NCBI GenBank assembly: GCA_025201765.1
Contig: MU623363.1
Span: 193,192-257,191 of the forward strand
Reading direction: 5' to 3'
Length of the DNA stretch: 64,000 nucleotides
Source: Daldinia sp. FL1419
Taxonomy: Eukaryota; Ascomycota; Sordariomycetes; Xylariales; Hypoxylaceae
This document shows, one piece after another, positions 62,009-64,000 of this stretch (within the stretch, counting starts at the first letter, position 1; each line of letters begins with the position of its first letter). Made by a program: the position numbers and the translations under genes. The notes under the pieces are model-generated. The model was not told the origin of the DNA, ran no database searches, and saw only the letters and a list, made by a program, of their open reading frames with translations.

Positions 62009-64000
62009 CTTGTAATATCATTTATCGCGATACTGTTAGATATTGTGATTGCTCGATTAATCGGTATTGGTGAGAATTTCTTATTAAGACCTATATGAAA
62101 GATATATTTCGTCTTCTATTTCAATTGCTAGCTCGGCTTGTTTCAAGGTCTATCGTGACGATACGACTCAGATAAGGAGAGTGGAATTGAGAGGAATTGA
62201 AGCCCATCTACTTCTTCAATACCTGAGTTGGTGTAAATTCCATGTTTATGCTAGTAAATGACGAGAGCACGGTAAGTTACCTACCTAACCTAGGTAATTT
62301 AGCAGTTTGCTATCTCAGTGGATTGTGCCTTCTAAATAGAAGGTAAGCATATGCGAACTTGGAAACAGCAGATTGAAATTCAATGATGTTCCGTAAGCTA
62401 CAGGTAGTTAAGGCAGAAGAGGAAGTCACTGTAGCCAATTAAAGCCGGCCATACCCACAAAATATGCGCGGATAGGGGAAATTCAGACTGTGTCTCATAC
62501 TGTGTTCATCCATACGCTTGGACCTCCTTTTTAGATCTTGGAGCTTTTGCCCATGATTGACAAACTATCACTAACCTACTATGTACCTAAGGTTAGCTTG
62601 TGCCAATCTAGCAGCAGTTGTCGTTCTTAAGATTACTATCAATTAAAGATTCTCCTTGACTATTACCTGTTTTCTAGCAACTAACTATAAGAACTGGCTT
62701 AACCTAGTTCTTTTCACTTCCAAGTATTCCTGAATTTCTCAGGCATCGTATCTTCCACCATTAAACGAACCCGCCTTTTAGTTTGCGATACGTCTTGATT
62801 CATTTCGCCAACCGAGGTCACCACGCAGAAAACCGTTAAGGATTATTACGCTAAGAGACAGCCAAAATATCATATGTGATGAGATACATTAGTGGTGAAT
62901 TAGGCGGCTTACGTACATAAATCCGGTCCTCTGCTGTCTTTGCCTATTCAAGACATAATCGCAGAATTCAGGTAAAGCCAAGTCCACGTCAGACTGCCCC
63001 CGGGGGAGCCGACTTCGATAGTGGATTGTCGTGGTAGATGAAAAGTGTGATCAAGTTGACGATTGGGGATACCACGAGCTTCACGAAAATGCCAATATCA
63101 CGTTGTCGGAATACGGAAGGAAGGCCGAAGTTTATAGAAGTAACACGAGCGTACCGCCGGATAATGATGATTTTCCGTAATCAGTAATATTGCAATATTG
63201 TAATATTGGATTCTCCTCAACGCATGCTACTATTGCTCCGGCATTATATAACTTACATATTAGTACATAGGTAGGCAAAGAACCCGATTCCGGCTTACGC
63301 TCGGCAAGGCATTTCCAAGTTAGGATCTAAGGCGATGTGGTCTAGCATCTCGACCTCTAAACCGTTGCTCGAGAGCCAAGATACGCCTGTAGTCTCGTCG
63401 ATGCGATGCTGACTAGAGCTAATCGGTCTTGGGCATATTCCCCAAGGGAAATTGCTCAACGAGACGTATAATAAACGCAATATGTTTGAAGAGATTAACA
63501 GAGTAGGAGGAGATACTAGACGTACTAATCCGAGTTTGGGCCTGATGATGTATTTAAATCTTCAGTTTGGAAAGTTTGATTCGTGGTTCAAGTATTAGTA
63601 GAGATTCCAGGCTCGCCACTCTATCTGATCTGTCGGTAAGAACCTAGTCGAGGATATGTGTGATTCCGCCCAGTACAGAGCGGCAATCATACCCTTGTTA
63701 AGGCTAGGGTACCACTGGGCGTTCTTCTTAAGATAACGACTAACTACAAGAAAGATCCTAACCTAGTCTTATTCCAGAAATAGTGAGAAGTTAGAAGGCC
63801 TCGCGATTAACGATTCGCTGTCATCTCATATATCACCTTCCTAGTAATTACGATGTCCTCGTCAGGACGCGTATGCCGGGAATTTCTGGTCAATCCATGC
63901 ACAGCCGTGCATCATACCGACGTCACTTTCATTCCCATAGCTATCTTCGTTCAAGGATTCTGTGGTCACGCTTCTTTCTGGGATAGCAAACATGTCTTCC
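62009..64000. other. Terminal region, no gene seen
   Basis: Upstream of MLH1 to the window end. It holds CCTACCTAACCTAGGTAA at about 62280-62297 and ATAGGTAGGC near 63267. Short open frames (e.g. 63295-63480) lack support. A gene lying mostly beyond the window edge cannot be excluded. Confidence 0.5.

Overview
The window looks like nuclear DNA of a filamentous ascomycete (Pezizomycotina; a Sordariomycete is my guess). The support is short introns of about 50-110 nt with GT..CTAAC..AG signals, single-copy fungal housekeeping genes (VPS15, RPO41, ATP25, VMA16, NMA111, MLH1, PPX1), a Zn2Cys6 regulator, GPI-anchored Cys-rich surface proteins, and an AT-rich island whose repeat copies differ by C-to-T and G-to-A transitions, as expected from repeat-induced point mutation (RIP). 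Identities were assigned by eye from conserved motifs. Exon junctions were worked out from splice signals plus frame and family continuity.

Layout. 0-2 kb: a single-pass membrane protein with a cytoplasmic SH3 domain. 3.5-8.3 kb: VPS15, the kinase-like subunit of the Vps34 PI3-kinase complexes. 8.6-12.8 kb: a gene-free AT-rich repeat island made of decayed copies of a ~0.43 kb element, with one inverted, much less mutated copy. 13.4-16 kb: exopolyphosphatase PPX1 (+) facing a secreted S1/P1 nuclease (-) that needs a 12-nt microexon. 17-24.4 kb: ATP25 (-) and mitochondrial RNA polymerase RPO41 (+), divergent from one ~0.8 kb intergenic region. 26.5-30 kb: a small secreted Cys-rich protein, an Arc1/EMAPII-type tRNA-binding cofactor (-) and the V-ATPase proteolipid c'' (VMA16).

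30-43 kb is gene-poor and decayed. It holds a sugar-transporter pseudogene with frameshifts and TAG stops, a six-exon Zn2Cys6 transcription factor, a weak small GPI-protein candidate and long stretches with no convincing coding sequence. 43.4-44.3 kb: a Cys-rich GPI-anchored protein. 46.4-49.9 kb: the nuclear HtrA-like protease NMA111 (-). 52-53 kb: a small SANT/Myb-like protein with five exons. 54.3-58 kb: a 1,201-residue protein with three CbxX/CfxQ-type AAA+ modules (-). 59.7-62 kb: MLH1 (-) with a possible GC-AG first intron. The last 2 kb shows nothing I can support.

Most genes are unrelated housekeeping functions. The functional pairings I can argue are ATP25/RPO41 (both mitochondrial gene expression) and, weakly, the Zn2Cys6 factor with the dead transporter. 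A TACCTAGGTA-type motif recurs at many intergenic sites, and I did not notice it inside the exons.
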